From Aquificaceae bacterium (lineage in GTDB: Bacteria > Aquificota > Aquificia > Aquificales > Aquificaceae), in the NCBI GenBank assembly GCA_026981975.1, contig JALSHV010000015.1:113889-177888 (forward strand): a DNA stretch of 64,000 nt. The letters run 5' to 3'. The translations under genes and the position numbers were made by a program. Positions 9,022 to 21,430 of the stretch are shown piece by piece. Positions within the stretch are counted from its first letter, which is position 1. Each line of letters begins with the position of its first letter. The notes beneath the pieces are model-generated. The model saw only the letters and a list, made by a program, of their open reading frames with translations, was not told the DNA's origin and ran no database searches.

Positions 9022-10376
9022 TTTCTTCCGTCCCTCCTTATAAAGTCCTCCGCTTCCCTCGGACCCCAAGTGTAGGGTTTATAAAGAGGTATATCTTCCT
9101 CTGCTTTCCATCTGTTTATTATAGATTGCACTATTTCCCAAGCCAGCTCCGATTCGTCTTCCCTTATAAAAAGGGTTTGATCTCCGTCTATTATATCTTC
9201 TAAAAGAGTTTCATAAGCTTCAGGGGGTTCTTGACCAAAATGCTTAGATAGATCTATTTCCATTGAACTTTCTATGGTGCAGGCTAAAAAGCCTGTAGGA
9301 GGCATCATTTGGAATCTGAAAACAACCTTAGTGCTGGGAGCTATTTCAAAGATAAGCTTATTTTGATCCGGCATACAACCGAGTATTTTTCCGAAGTTCC
9401 CCGGTATTTCTTTGAAAACCACAACCGCTTCCGTTTTCTTTTCTTTTAGTTTCTTTCCCGTCCTTAGATAAAAGGGAACTCCTTCCCACCGGAAGTTTTC
9501 TATATAAAGTTTAACAGCAGCGTAAGTTTCTGTATTGGAATCCCTTCCTAATTCATGGGTGTATCCGCTATACTGCCCCCTTACTGCGTAAGTATCCACC
9601 TCTTCTTCCTTAAAACGTCTGATAGAAGCTAATACCTTTACTTTTTCATCTCTTATTCTCTCAGCGGACATAACAGCCGGTGGTTCCATTGCTAAAAAGG
9701 CTAAAATTTGCAGTAAATGATTCTGTATCATATCCCTCAAAGCACCTATTCTGTCGTAGTAGCTGGCTCTGCCTTCAAGTCCTAAGGTTTCCGTTGCGGA
9801 AATTTGGATATTATCTATGAAGTTCTTGTTCCATATTCCTTCAAATATATAGTTGGAGAATCTGATAGAAAGTATATTCTGAATAGGAACTTTTCCAAGG
9901 AAGTGGTCTATTCTGTAAATTTCTCTCTCTGTAAAGTATCTTTTAAGTTGAAAGTTCAAACTCTTAGCAGAGTGCAGATCAAAACCGAAGGGTTTTTCTA
10001 TGACTATTTTTCTAGGATTGGAGAACTTTCTCAATAAAGAACCCGTGTGGATAATGGTTGGTTCAAAAAGAGAAGGAGGCAGTGCCAGATAGAATATAAG
10101 CTCCGTGTTTGGTAAGTTTTCTATTTCTTTTTTCAGAAGTTCGTAGTTTTTTTTATCGGTTACATCAAAGTTTATAAACTTAAAGAGTTTACCAAAATCC
10201 GAAGAAAACCGACTTGTATAACCTTCCAGCTTATCGGCATCTCTGCCTAATGCACAGACTAATCTCAAGTTTTTTATTTTCCCCTTTTTGTAGAGATTTT
10301 CTAAAATCGGGTAGAGTTTACGCCTTGCAAGATCTCCTGTTCCGCCGAATATAAAAAAAGCCAACTCTTTTTTCAT
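9006..10376 (-). CDS. zwf: Glucose-6-phosphate 1-dehydrogenase
   Basis: FGGTGDLARRKLYP and RIDHFLGK motifs. Confidence 0.97.
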   Translation of the reverse strand: MKKELAFFIFGGTGDLARRKLYPILENLYKKGKIKNLRLVCALGRDADKLEGYTSRFSSDFGKLFKFINFDVTDKKNYELLKKEIENLPNTELIFYLALPPSLFEPTIIHTGSLLRKFSNPRKIVIEKPFGFDLHSAKSLNFQLKRYFTEREIYRIDHFLGKVPIQNILSIRFSNYIFEGIWNKNFIDNIQISATETLGLEGRASYYDRIGALRDMIQNHLLQILAFLAMEPPAVMSAERIRDEKVKVLASIRRFKEEEVDTYAVRGQYSGYTHELGRDSNTETYAAVKLYIENFRWEGVPFYLRTGKKLKEKKTEAVVVFKEIPGNFGKILGCMPDQNKLIFEIAPSTKVVFRFQMMPPTGFLACTIESSMEIDLSKHFGQEPPEAYETLLEDIIDGDQTLFIREDESELAWEIVQSIINRWKAEEDIPLYKPYTWGPREAEDFIRRDGRKWVLV

Positions 10377-11278
10377 TTTTCCTTCCTCTTTACAGTATGA
10401 CCTCCGAATTCAAAACGAAGAGCTGCAAGGAGTTTATCCCGGAAAGAGTTGCTTTGACGTGATCTGAATCTGCCCCATAGAGCATCTGCTATAACCCATA
10501 AAGGAACTCCCGTTCTTACACCTTCTAATACAGTCCATCTACCTTCACCGGAATCTTCTACGTAGGGTTCTATACCTTCAAGACCCTTAAAGTCTTTAAA
10601 GGCTTTGTAAGTTAAATCCATAAGCCAAGACCGTATAACGCTACCCCTTGTGTATATTCTTGCTACTTCTTCAAGATCAAGATCAAAATCACTTTCTTTC
10701 ATGAGTTCAAATCCTTCCGCTATAGCTTGCATCATGCCGTATTCTATTCCGTTGTGAACCATCTTTACAAAGTGTCCACTTCCCGGCTTTCCCACATAAC
10801 CGTAGCCGTCTTCTCCGTAAGCTAAATCTTTGAAGAGGTTTTCCACTTCCAAGAATACTTTCCTTTCCCCCCCTATCATAAGACAGTATCCTTCTTTTTC
10901 ACCCCACACACCTCCGCTTACTCCCACATCAAGGAAGTCAACTCCTCTACTTTTTAATTCTTCATACCTCCTTATAGAATCTCTGAAGTATGAATTTCCA
11001 CCTTCTATAAGGATATCCCCCGATCTTAAAAAGGGTTTAAGAGATTCCAAAGCGTCATCAACTACATTAGCGGGAACCATTATCCATATAAGTCGTTTCC
11101 CTTTAAACCATTTACACAGATCCGCTATTTCGTCAAAAACTTCAATCCCTCCTTCTCTAAGCTTACGGCGGATATCCTCACTCACATCGTAGCCAGCTAC
11201 ACGCCAGCCTTTAGCTTTTAAACGCCTTCCTATTCCAGCCCCCATTCTTCCCAAGCCTACTATTCCTATTTCCCTCAT
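10373..11278 (-). CDS. gnd: 6-phosphogluconate dehydrogenase (short-type, decarboxylating)
   Basis: GLGRMGAGIGRRL, GGNSYFRDS, GSGHFVKMVHNGIEYGMMQ. Start set at MREIGIVGLG. Confidence 0.93.
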   Translation of the reverse strand: MREIGIVGLGRMGAGIGRRLKAKGWRVAGYDVSEDIRRKLREGGIEVFDEIADLCKWFKGKRLIWIMVPANVVDDALESLKPFLRSGDILIEGGNSYFRDSIRRYEELKSRGVDFLDVGVSGGVWGEKEGYCLMIGGERKVFLEVENLFKDLAYGEDGYGYVGKPGSGHFVKMVHNGIEYGMMQAIAEGFELMKESDFDLDLEEVARIYTRGSVIRSWLMDLTYKAFKDFKGLEGIEPYVEDSGEGRWTVLEGVRTGVPLWVIADALWGRFRSRQSNSFRDKLLAALRFEFGGHTVKRKEK

Positions 11279-11327
11279 ACTAAAATTGTATATTGTGATT
11301 AAAAATCCAGATCTTTCTATTTCCGCT

Positions 11328-12344
11328 GTGAGATCCATTTTAACAATTAACAGCAGTGCTTTAGTGCAGAATGTAACCGAACTGTGTAGATATTCTCAAA
11401 AGAAAATAATAGCGGTGGTAAAGTCAGATGCCTACGGTATAGGTGTTGAGTATATAGCTCCCCTTTTACAGGGTTTACCGCAAGTTGAAGCTTTCGCAGT
11501 TGCTTCAGCAGAAGAAGGAGTTTCTCTCAGGGAAATGGGAATTAAAAAGGAAATCATTATCTTAGGAGGGATTCTCCGGGAGGAAGTTGAAGCTATAAAA
11601 AGCTATAAGCTCACTCCTGTGGTTTCTGATAGAGAACATCTTGAGCTGCTAAAGGGGAAAAACGTAAAATTCCACGTTAAATACGACACAGGAATGGGAA
11701 GATTAGGTTTTACAGAAGATATTTTGATAAGAGATCATCGTATAACGGGAATAATGAGCCATCTTTCAACTCCTGCGGATAGAGAGTTTTCTCTTTATCA
11801 GATTAAAAAATTTGAAAACATAGTGAAAAAATACAAAGGAAGTTTTAAAATTCACATAGAGAGTTCAGCGGGAATAATTTACAAAGTTCCTTACACCACT
11901 CATACACGTATAGGGCTTGCACTTTACGGAGAAAAACCCCTTAGAAATTATCCGATCAATATCAAACCTGTTTTAGAGTTAAAAGCAAGAGTCATTTCCG
12001 TTAAGGAAATACCACCTAAGCACCCTATTTCTTATGGCAGAACCTATACAGCACCTTGCAAAATGCGAATAGGTATAGTAGCTTTTGGTTACGGAGACGG
12101 ACTGATAAAGAGCCTTTCTAACAGAGGATATCTGTTCTTTGAAGGAGAAAAACTACCTATAGTAGGGAATATAACTATGGATATGACCATAGTTGATTTA
12201 AAAAATTCTCCAGTATGCGTAGGAGATTGGATTACAGTAGTAGGACCAGAACAGAGTTTCGGAGATTTAGCTCGTTGTGCTGGAACTATACCTTACGAAA
12301 TAATGTGTAACATATCGCAAAGAGTTAAGAGAAAGATCATTTAA
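11328..12344 (+). CDS. alr: Alanine racemase
   Basis: AVVKSDAYGIG PLP-lysine motif, FHVKYDTGMGRLGF, GNITMDMT. Probable GTG start at 11328 (VRSILTINSSAL); the ORF is open from 11286. Confidence 0.92.
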   Translation: MRSILTINSSALVQNVTELCRYSQKKIIAVVKSDAYGIGVEYIAPLLQGLPQVEAFAVASAEEGVSLREMGIKKEIIILGGILREEVEAIKSYKLTPVVSDREHLELLKGKNVKFHVKYDTGMGRLGFTEDILIRDHRITGIMSHLSTPADREFSLYQIKKFENIVKKYKGSFKIHIESSAGIIYKVPYTTHTRIGLALYGEKPLRNYPINIKPVLELKARVISVKEIPPKHPISYGRTYTAPCKMRIGIVAFGYGDGLIKSLSNRGYLFFEGEKLPIVGNITMDMTIVDLKNSPVCVGDWITVVGPEQSFGDLARCAGTIPYEIMCNISQRVKRKII

Positions 12345-12705
12345 GCTTAAGTATCCACTCTGAAATCTTACGGGCTTCTTCCTCTGTTACAGGTTGAGGT
12401 GTCATGGGAATACTTCCCCATTTTCCCATACTTCCTTTTATTATGCTCACCGTGAGTTCCTCTAATGCTCCTCCCTTTTGAGAGTATCTTTTGGCTATGT
12501 CAACAAAGGAAGGACCCACCCTTCTTTTCTCCACATCATGACATGCTAGACAACCTTTTTTATCGGCTATTTTAAAAGCTTCCGCTTTACGGTATTTTTC
12601 AGGTATCTTTTCTTCACCTGTCTTGGCAGCATCTTTCTTCTTAGCTTCACAAGAAGCTACAACCATAGCACTTATGATTAGTAAGATTAACATTGTATTT
12701 CTCAT
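12337..12705 (-). CDS. Small monoheme cytochrome c, putative lipoprotein
   Basis: VVASC lipobox-like N-terminus, CLACH heme motif, C-terminal Met region (SIPMTPQPVTEEEARKISEWIL). Confidence 0.85.
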   Translation of the reverse strand: MRNTMLILLIISAMVVASCEAKKKDAAKTGEEKIPEKYRKAEAFKIADKKGCLACHDVEKRRVGPSFVDIAKRYSQKGGALEELTVSIIKGSMGKWGSIPMTPQPVTEEEARKISEWILKLK

Positions 12706-12708
12706 TCT

Positions 12709-12805
12709 CTTTTTAAACCACCGGACACGTATCCGGTGCCGGGCTATTTATACCCCGCCTTGAAAAGCGCCCGAACCCGGCTGGCGGCTTTGGGCGCTAT
12801 TGAGA
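12709..12805 (-). ncRNA. Candidate structured RNA or cis-regulatory element between alaS and the cytochrome c gene
   Basis: Locally GC-rich in an AT-leaning genome. On the minus strand: CACCGGA-TACGTG-TCCGGTG hairpin plus AGCGCCC/GGGCGCT, CCGCC/GGCGG and GCCGGG/CCCGGC complementarities in mutually crossing order. Confidence 0.45.
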
Positions 12806-15947
<3,142 letters not shown>

Positions 15948-15952
15948 GTTTA

Positions 15953-16711
15953 TTGATTATGCCTTTGCTTTCCGTTAAAAATCTTAGTCTATGGTATGGA
16001 GCTGAAAAAACTCTTCATAATATCACCTTTGATATTGAAGAAGGGGAAATCCTCTGCATAGTGGGAGAATCAGGTTCGGGGAAGTCTTCAATTCTATACG
16101 CTGTAATGGGACTACTTCCTCCTTATACGAAGGTAGAAGGAAACATCTTTTTTAAAGGTATTGATCTTTTAAGTATAGGTGAATCCAAGCGTCGGGAGAT
16201 CAGGGGTAAGGAAATAGGAATGATATTTCAAGAGCCTTCTTCCTATCTTGATCCTTTGTTCACCGTAGGTTCTCAGATTGAAGAAACCTATACAAGCCAT
16301 TTCTCTGATCAAAGATCGGCTAAAGAAAAGGCAATAGAAGCTATGAGAAAAGCCGGTATACCGCGTGCGGAGGAGAAATTCGCAATGTATCCTCACCAAC
16401 TTTCAGGAGGTCTAAAGCAAAGAGTATGTATAGCTGTTTCCGTAGTGTGCGAACCGTCTCTCTTACTTGCTGACGAACCTACAACTGCCTTAGATGTTTC
16501 GGTTCAGAAGAGAATTTTAGGATTGTTTAGAAGATTAAAAGAAGAGGGAAAATCAATAATTTTGGTAACTCACGATTTCGGTGTAGTGGCAGAAGTGGGA
16601 GATAAAGTGATAGTTTTAAAGGAAGGTAGGATAGTAGAAAAAGGGGATATTTTCAAAATTTTTGATAATCCCGTTCACCCTTATACAAAACTGCTTCTTG
16701 AGTCAATTTAA
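15953..16711 (+). CDS. ABC transporter ATP-binding protein, DppD/OppD-like
   Basis: Walker A GESGSGKSS, LSGGLKQRV signature, C-terminal NPVHPYTKLLLES typical of peptide/nickel transporters. ATG at 15959 is the likely start. Confidence 0.9.
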   Translation: MIMPLLSVKNLSLWYGAEKTLHNITFDIEEGEILCIVGESGSGKSSILYAVMGLLPPYTKVEGNIFFKGIDLLSIGESKRREIRGKEIGMIFQEPSSYLDPLFTVGSQIEETYTSHFSDQRSAKEKAIEAMRKAGIPRAEEKFAMYPHQLSGGLKQRVCIAVSVVCEPSLLLADEPTTALDVSVQKRILGLFRRLKEEGKSIILVTHDFGVVAEVGDKVIVLKEGRIVEKGDIFKIFDNPVHPYTKLLLESI

Positions 16712-16968
16712 GAGAAAAACTTTTTAAAACCTTCCACTATCTTTTCAGGCTTTACTTCATAAGTTCCCTTAACTATCTCCTCTTTTATCTTACGAACCTT
16801 TTGGCTTAAATCTTCATAGTCCGCTTCCAAAGCTTTCCTTGCTGTTTCGGAAATTTCTACTAAGCTTTCTGCTTTCTTCACCTCGGAAACTGTTTCCTTT
16901 TTCTTTACTTTTTTCTCCGTTTGCAAAGCCTGTCCTATAAGCCTGTTTAAATTAACTTTGTCTATCAT
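16708..16968 (-). CDS. flgM: FlgM-like anti-sigma-28 factor
   Basis: 86 aa, C-terminal VRKIKEEIVKGTYEVKPEKIVEGFKKFF matches the FlgM pattern. Confidence 0.8.
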   Translation of the reverse strand: MIDKVNLNRLIGQALQTEKKVKKKETVSEVKKAESLVEISETARKALEADYEDLSQKVRKIKEEIVKGTYEVKPEKIVEGFKKFFS

Positions 16969-16989
16969 ATCAGTAAATAGTATCGGATT

Positions 16990-18516
16990 CTACCGCGGAT
17001 TTTCAAGAACAGATTGAATTTTTTTGTAAGCGTGTGGAATACATTCTACAATATCCAAGGCTTTTAAACTTTCCATGTGAGTTTCTTTTTCCGCAATCTC
17101 CCCTGCTATGCCGTGAAGCACAACGCCTAACTTTAAAGCTTTTTCAGGATCAAGACCTTTGCCTAACAGAGCGATCAGTATACCGGAAAGAACATCTCCT
17201 GTTCCTCCCTTTGCCATAGCTGGTGTTCCTCTTGTGGAGAGGTAAACTTTACCTTCGGGAGTTGCTACAGCAGTTCTTGCGGATTTTAAAACCAAGTAGC
17301 AATTGTATTCGGTGGAAAATTCAGAAGCTACATCAAGTTGTTCTGAAGTTACATATTCATGAGATAGCCCGCTTAGGCGAGAAAATTCTCCTACATGAGG
17401 TGTCAAAACCGTGATTCCTTGTCTTTTTTTCAAAAGGGAAAGATCTTTCAAGTCAGCTAAGTTATTTATACCATCTGCATCTATAAGAAGAGGTTTATTC
17501 CAGTTAAGAATAAGTTCTCTTATTATATCTTGTCCTTCTTCATATCTGTCCATTCCCATTCCCACCGCTAATGCGGAAAATTTTTCCTGAAGGGAAAGAA
17601 TTTCCTCTACCGCAAAGTAAGAAAGTCTGCCTCTGCCTTTAAGAGGAATACTCATCTCCTCCACAAGCCTGCTTTCAAATACTGTGTTCAGATCTTGAGG
17701 AATTCCCACACTAACGAGTCCACTTCCTGTTCTGCTTGCAGCAAGAGCTGCCATTATAACAGCTCCTGTCTTTCCTGTGCTTCCTCCTACTATAAGAACA
17801 TGACCTTCCTTTGTTTTGTAAGTATCGGGTTCTCTGCGCGGAACATCTACTTCTTCTATAGTTTCTCTTTTAATAGAATCCGCTAAATAAGAGGGAATTG
17901 ATATGTCTTTTACTACCACTTCCCCACAGAACTTAGCGGAAGGGAAAAGCACGTGACATACCTTTAGAAACTGAAAAGTAACTGTTACCGAAGCTTTTAT
18001 ACAGGGTTCAAAAACCCTGCCCGAATCAGCTGAAAGTCCTGATGGAATATCCACGGAGAGAACAGGTATATCCGTTGAGTTTATTTCTTTTATTATCTGC
18101 ACCGCTTTACCCTTTACAGGAGGTTCAAAGCCCGTGCCGAAGAGAGAATCCACTATAAGGTCGTAGTCTTCCCAAGAAGGATTGTCCCTGAGAGGGTTAA
18201 GTCCTAAATTTTTCAAAATTTCAAGTTGTCTCAAAGCATCTCCTTTCGGGTTTCCTAAGGGAAGGAAGAGATCTACTTGTAAACCCTGTAGGTAAAGCAT
18301 TCTGGCAAGAGCTATTCCGTCACCACCGTTATTACCTTTTCCCGCAACAACAAGCACCCTACGAAGAACGGAAAACTTTTCTTTTACAACTTCCAGCAAC
18401 CCTCTTGCAGCGTTTTCCATTAAAACTAAGGAAGGGATACCTATTTTTTCTACGGTTACCTTATCTAATTGAGCCATTTCTTTGCCTTTTAGAATCTTCA
18501 CTTCAACTTCCCTCAA
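16990..18516 (-). CDS. nnr: Bifunctional NAD(P)H-hydrate epimerase / ADP-dependent dehydratase
   Basis: [14 protein letters not shown] (YjeF_N) and [11 protein letters not shown]...[16 protein letters not shown] (carbohydrate kinase-like). Confidence 0.95.
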   Translation of the reverse strand: MREVEVKILKGKEMAQLDKVTVEKIGIPSLVLMENAARGLLEVVKEKFSVLRRVLVVAGKGNNGGDGIALARMLYLQGLQVDLFLPLGNPKGDALRQLEILKNLGLNPLRDNPSWEDYDLIVDSLFGTGFEPPVKGKAVQIIKEINSTDIPVLSVDIPSGLSADSGRVFEPCIKASVTVTFQFLKVCHVLFPSAKFCGEVVVKDISIPSYLADSIKRETIEEVDVPRREPDTYKTKEGHVLIVGGSTGKTGAVIMAALAASRTGSGLVSVGIPQDLNTVFESRLVEEMSIPLKGRGRLSYFAVEEILSLQEKFSALAVGMGMDRYEEGQDIIRELILNWNKPLLIDADGINNLADLKDLSLLKKRQGITVLTPHVGEFSRLSGLSHEYVTSEQLDVASEFSTEYNCYLVLKSARTAVATPEGKVYLSTRGTPAMAKGGTGDVLSGILIALLGKGLDPEKALKLGVVLHGIAGEIAEKETHMESLKALDIVECIPHAYKKIQSVLENPR

Positions 18517-19466
18517 TCAAAAAGAGCGGTAGTAAGGTATCTGTCTCCTCCGTCTGGAAAAACTGTTACAATTACAGCTCTTTCTCCCTTCTCAGAAAGC
18601 TCTTTAGCCAATTGAATACAGGCTTTAAGTGCCGCACCTGAAGACTGTCCCACAAAGATTCCCTCTTCCTTAGCCAGTTTCCTTGCCCATTCGTAAGCAT
18701 CTTCTGTTTCTATAAAAAAGATTCTATCTAAGAAGGTTTCTTCAAATATACCGGGTTTTATGGAACTTTCTATATGTTTCAAGCCTTCTATACCATGAAA
18801 GGGATAAGCAGGTTGCACTCCTATTACACTTATATTCTGGTTATAAGTTTTTAATCTTCTACCAGTTCCCATCACAGTTCCGCCTGTTCCTATTCCCGCT
18901 ACAAAGTGGGTTACCCTACCACCTGTCTGTTCCCATATTTCTACCCCAGTAGAGTAGTAATGAGCTTCCCAATTGGCAGGATTGTTGTATTGATCCAAGT
19001 ATACGTATTTCTCAGGATTCTTAGCTACCAAGTCCTTGACAAATAGGATAGCTCCATCTGTTCCTTCCAAAGGATCTGTAAGGTATATTTTTGCACCGTA
19101 AGCTTTTATTATTCTCTTTCTTTCTTCACTCACATTAGCAGGCATAGCAAGTTCCACAGGCACACCCAGAGCAGCACCTACCATTGCAAGAGCTATACCT
19201 GTATTGCCAGAAGTGGCATCTATAACTGTTTTTCCTTCTTTAATTTTTCCTTCTTCCTGTGCCTTTAGAAACATAGAGAGTGCAGGCCTATCCTTTACAG
19301 AACCACCGGGGTTAAAACTTTCAAGTTTTGCGTATATTTCTATATCCGATGAAATATCAGATGGTAAGACCTTTTCTATACGCAGGAGAGGAGTATTTCC
19401 TATAAGGTTAAGAACAGAGGATCTTGATTTCCTGTAGCCCTCATCGTGTTGTCCTAAGATCCACAT
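18513..19466 (-). CDS. cysM: Cysteine synthase (PLP-dependent, CysK/CysM family)
   Basis: [42 protein letters not shown]; about 17-aa N-terminal extension [17 protein letters not shown]. Confidence 0.92.
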   Translation of the reverse strand: MWILGQHDEGYRKSRSSVLNLIGNTPLLRIEKVLPSDISSDIEIYAKLESFNPGGSVKDRPALSMFLKAQEEGKIKEGKTVIDATSGNTGIALAMVGAALGVPVELAMPANVSEERKRIIKAYGAKIYLTDPLEGTDGAILFVKDLVAKNPEKYVYLDQYNNPANWEAHYYSTGVEIWEQTGGRVTHFVAGIGTGGTVMGTGRRLKTYNQNISVIGVQPAYPFHGIEGLKHIESSIKPGIFEETFLDRIFFIETEDAYEWARKLAKEEGIFVGQSSGAALKACIQLAKELSEKGERAVIVTVFPDGGDRYLTTALFD

Positions 19467-19474
19467 TCAGTTTT

Positions 19475-20326
19475 TCACTTACCCTTTCCTATGATAAGAA
19501 TGGAACCGGGTCTTTTTATTCTGAGAGCTATCATTTCCAGCACTCTAAGGACGTGATTCATATTGGCGGATTCCACGTAAGCAACGGAAAAATCCTGAGC
19601 AACTACTAAATCAAAATTCTGAGGTCCAGCGGAAACTAAAAGAGCTTTATTATCCGGCATTATAGGTGTTTGGAGGACATCGTTTACCACTTTCTTGATC
19701 TGTTCTATCTCCAACAAACCTGTATTGTCATGCATTCTGTTCAAAAGGAAGTAAAGCTTAGGATTTACCACAAGGTAGTAGTTACCGTAAAATCCCTGCT
19801 CCACTAATTTAGATATGCCTTCTACTACATCACTGAAAGCATTTCCCACACTACTCCAGTCACTCATAGACATGGAATTCACACCTTCCGCGGTAAGGAG
19901 TCCCTCAAGTCCTAAGTTCTTATTACCGAGGAGGATCAGTGTATCCTCTGCTACAGCGGTGGCAATTGCAGCTGCAACCGCATTAGAAGTGTCTATGGGA
20001 ATGTTAAACTGTCTGTAATACTCCAAGTCACGCCATGAAATCACAAAATCTTTGTAAATTGTAGGTATAGGAATGTGTTTGCGGACTCCGGTTCTGACTG
20101 GTTCACAGCTTTCGTATTCCTGTCCAGGCTTTATTTCACAAACGCCGGGTTCCATTCCGTATATTACATCGTAAGATACCATTTGATGACCCGGTCCGAT
20201 AGGACCTACCAAGGGTATAAAGCGTCTGCAAACTAAGGTTTCTCTTGCAGCCTTTATTACAGCTTTGTCTATTTCTTCCCATTCCTGAGCTGTAAAAGGT
20301 GAGTCCTCTCTTCCTAAGAAGTCCAT
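19475..20326 (-). CDS. Encapsulin shell protein (Linocin_M18 / family 1-like)
   Basis: MDFLGREDSPFTAQEWEEIDKAVIKAARETLVCRRFIPLVGPIGPG N-terminus, central GLEGLLT, C-terminal QDFSVAYVESANMNHVLRVLEMIALRIKRPGSILII; pattern matches HK97-fold encapsulins. Confidence 0.87.
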   Translation of the reverse strand: MDFLGREDSPFTAQEWEEIDKAVIKAARETLVCRRFIPLVGPIGPGHQMVSYDVIYGMEPGVCEIKPGQEYESCEPVRTGVRKHIPIPTIYKDFVISWRDLEYYRQFNIPIDTSNAVAAAIATAVAEDTLILLGNKNLGLEGLLTAEGVNSMSMSDWSSVGNAFSDVVEGISKLVEQGFYGNYYLVVNPKLYFLLNRMHDNTGLLEIEQIKKVVNDVLQTPIMPDNKALLVSAGPQNFDLVVAQDFSVAYVESANMNHVLRVLEMIALRIKRPGSILIIGKGK

Positions 20327-20386
20327 CTTATACCCCCTTTGTTAGGAAGTTTCCTTTAAATTATATCAGCTGAAGGTAACTACAGT

Positions 20387-21430
20387 ATGAGATTAATCCT
20401 GAGGAACGTTTCAAAAACTTATAGATCCCTATTCAGAGGGAAAGTGCAAGCTTTAAAGGGAATCAATTTAAACGTAGAAGAAGGTGAGTTTTTCGTAATC
20501 TTAGGACCAAGCGGTTGCGGTAAAAGCACTCTGTTGAATCTTATAGCTGGATTGGAAACGCCTACGGAAGGAGAAATTCTAATAGGAGATAAATTAGTTT
20601 CCAGTAAAGAGTTTTCTGTTCCACCTGTGGAAAGGGAAATAGCAATGGTTTTTCAAAGTTACGCTCTCTATCCTCATATGAATGTTTACGATAACATAGC
20701 TTTCCCTTTGCGTATAAAAGGAAAAAAGAAAAAAGATACTGAAAAGGAAGTATTGAGTATTTCCGAACTGCTGGGTATAAGGCATCTTTTGCGGGCAAAA
20801 CCCAAAGAACTCAGTGGGGGAGAAAAACAAAGAGTAGCTATAGCCCGTGCTTTAGTGAAAAAACCTAAAATCCTACTTCTTGATGAACCCCTTTCAAACT
20901 TAGATGCACAGTTAAGGCAAACAATGAGAACTGAATTAAAGAAGCTCCAGAGAGAGCTAGGTATAACTGTTCTTCATGTTACCCACGATCAGCTTGAAGC
21001 GATGACATTGGCGGATAGGCTGTCTGTTATGAAGGAAGGGGAAATAATTCAAACAGGCAAACCCTTAGAGGTGTATAAAAACCCGATAAACTCCTTCGTA
21101 GGTTCTTTTATAGGAAATCCTCCTATGAATATACTGAAGAGAAAAGTAAAAAGAGAAAAAGATAAGTTCTACGTAGAACTGTTTGGTGAAAGAATACCGG
21201 TAAAGACAGTAAAAGAATTCATATTCTTAGGATTCCGATCGGAAGATGTAGAAGTTCTGCAAGGAGGAAATTTGTTAGTAGAAATGATTGAATTCTCAGG
21301 AGACGAAACGTTCCTTCATATCAACACAGGCACAGAGAGAGTAACCTTGAAACTTCACGGCAAGAGTAACATAAGAGAAGGGGATAAGGTTTCTCTTAAA
21401 GTAAAGAGAATTTTGTTTTTTGAAAATTAG
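20387..21430 (+). CDS. ABC transporter ATP-binding protein, MalK/UgpC-like
   Basis: GPSGCGKSTLLNLIAGLE, LSGGEKQRVAIARALVKKPKILLLDEPLSNLDAQLR, C-terminal TOBE-like region. Confidence 0.92.
   Translation: MRLILRNVSKTYRSLFRGKVQALKGINLNVEEGEFFVILGPSGCGKSTLLNLIAGLETPTEGEILIGDKLVSSKEFSVPPVEREIAMVFQSYALYPHMNVYDNIAFPLRIKGKKKKDTEKEVLSISELLGIRHLLRAKPKELSGGEKQRVAIARALVKKPKILLLDEPLSNLDAQLRQTMRTELKKLQRELGITVLHVTHDQLEAMTLADRLSVMKEGEIIQTGKPLEVYKNPINSFVGSFIGNPPMNILKRKVKREKDKFYVELFGERIPVKTVKEFIFLGFRSEDVEVLQGGNLLVEMIEFSGDETFLHINTGTERVTLKLHGKSNIREGDKVSLKVKRILFFEN

Noticed and set aside
9022-9069. N-terminal extension of the pgl ORF (MGSEGSGGLYKEGRKK)
   Set aside because: Lies within the zwf coding region; ATG at 9021 gives the expected coupled start overlapping the zwf stop.
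11286-11327. Extended N-terminus of alr upstream of GTG 11328
   Set aside because: The alanine racemase family normally begins at the VRSILTIN-equivalent position; the extension is likely non-coding promoter sequence shared with gnd, though not excluded.
12709-12805. Interpretation of the GC-rich element as a simple rho-independent terminator of alaS
   Set aside because: The hairpins are not followed by a T-run on the minus strand (ggtttaaaaagag), and there are multiple crossing complementarities rather than a single stem.
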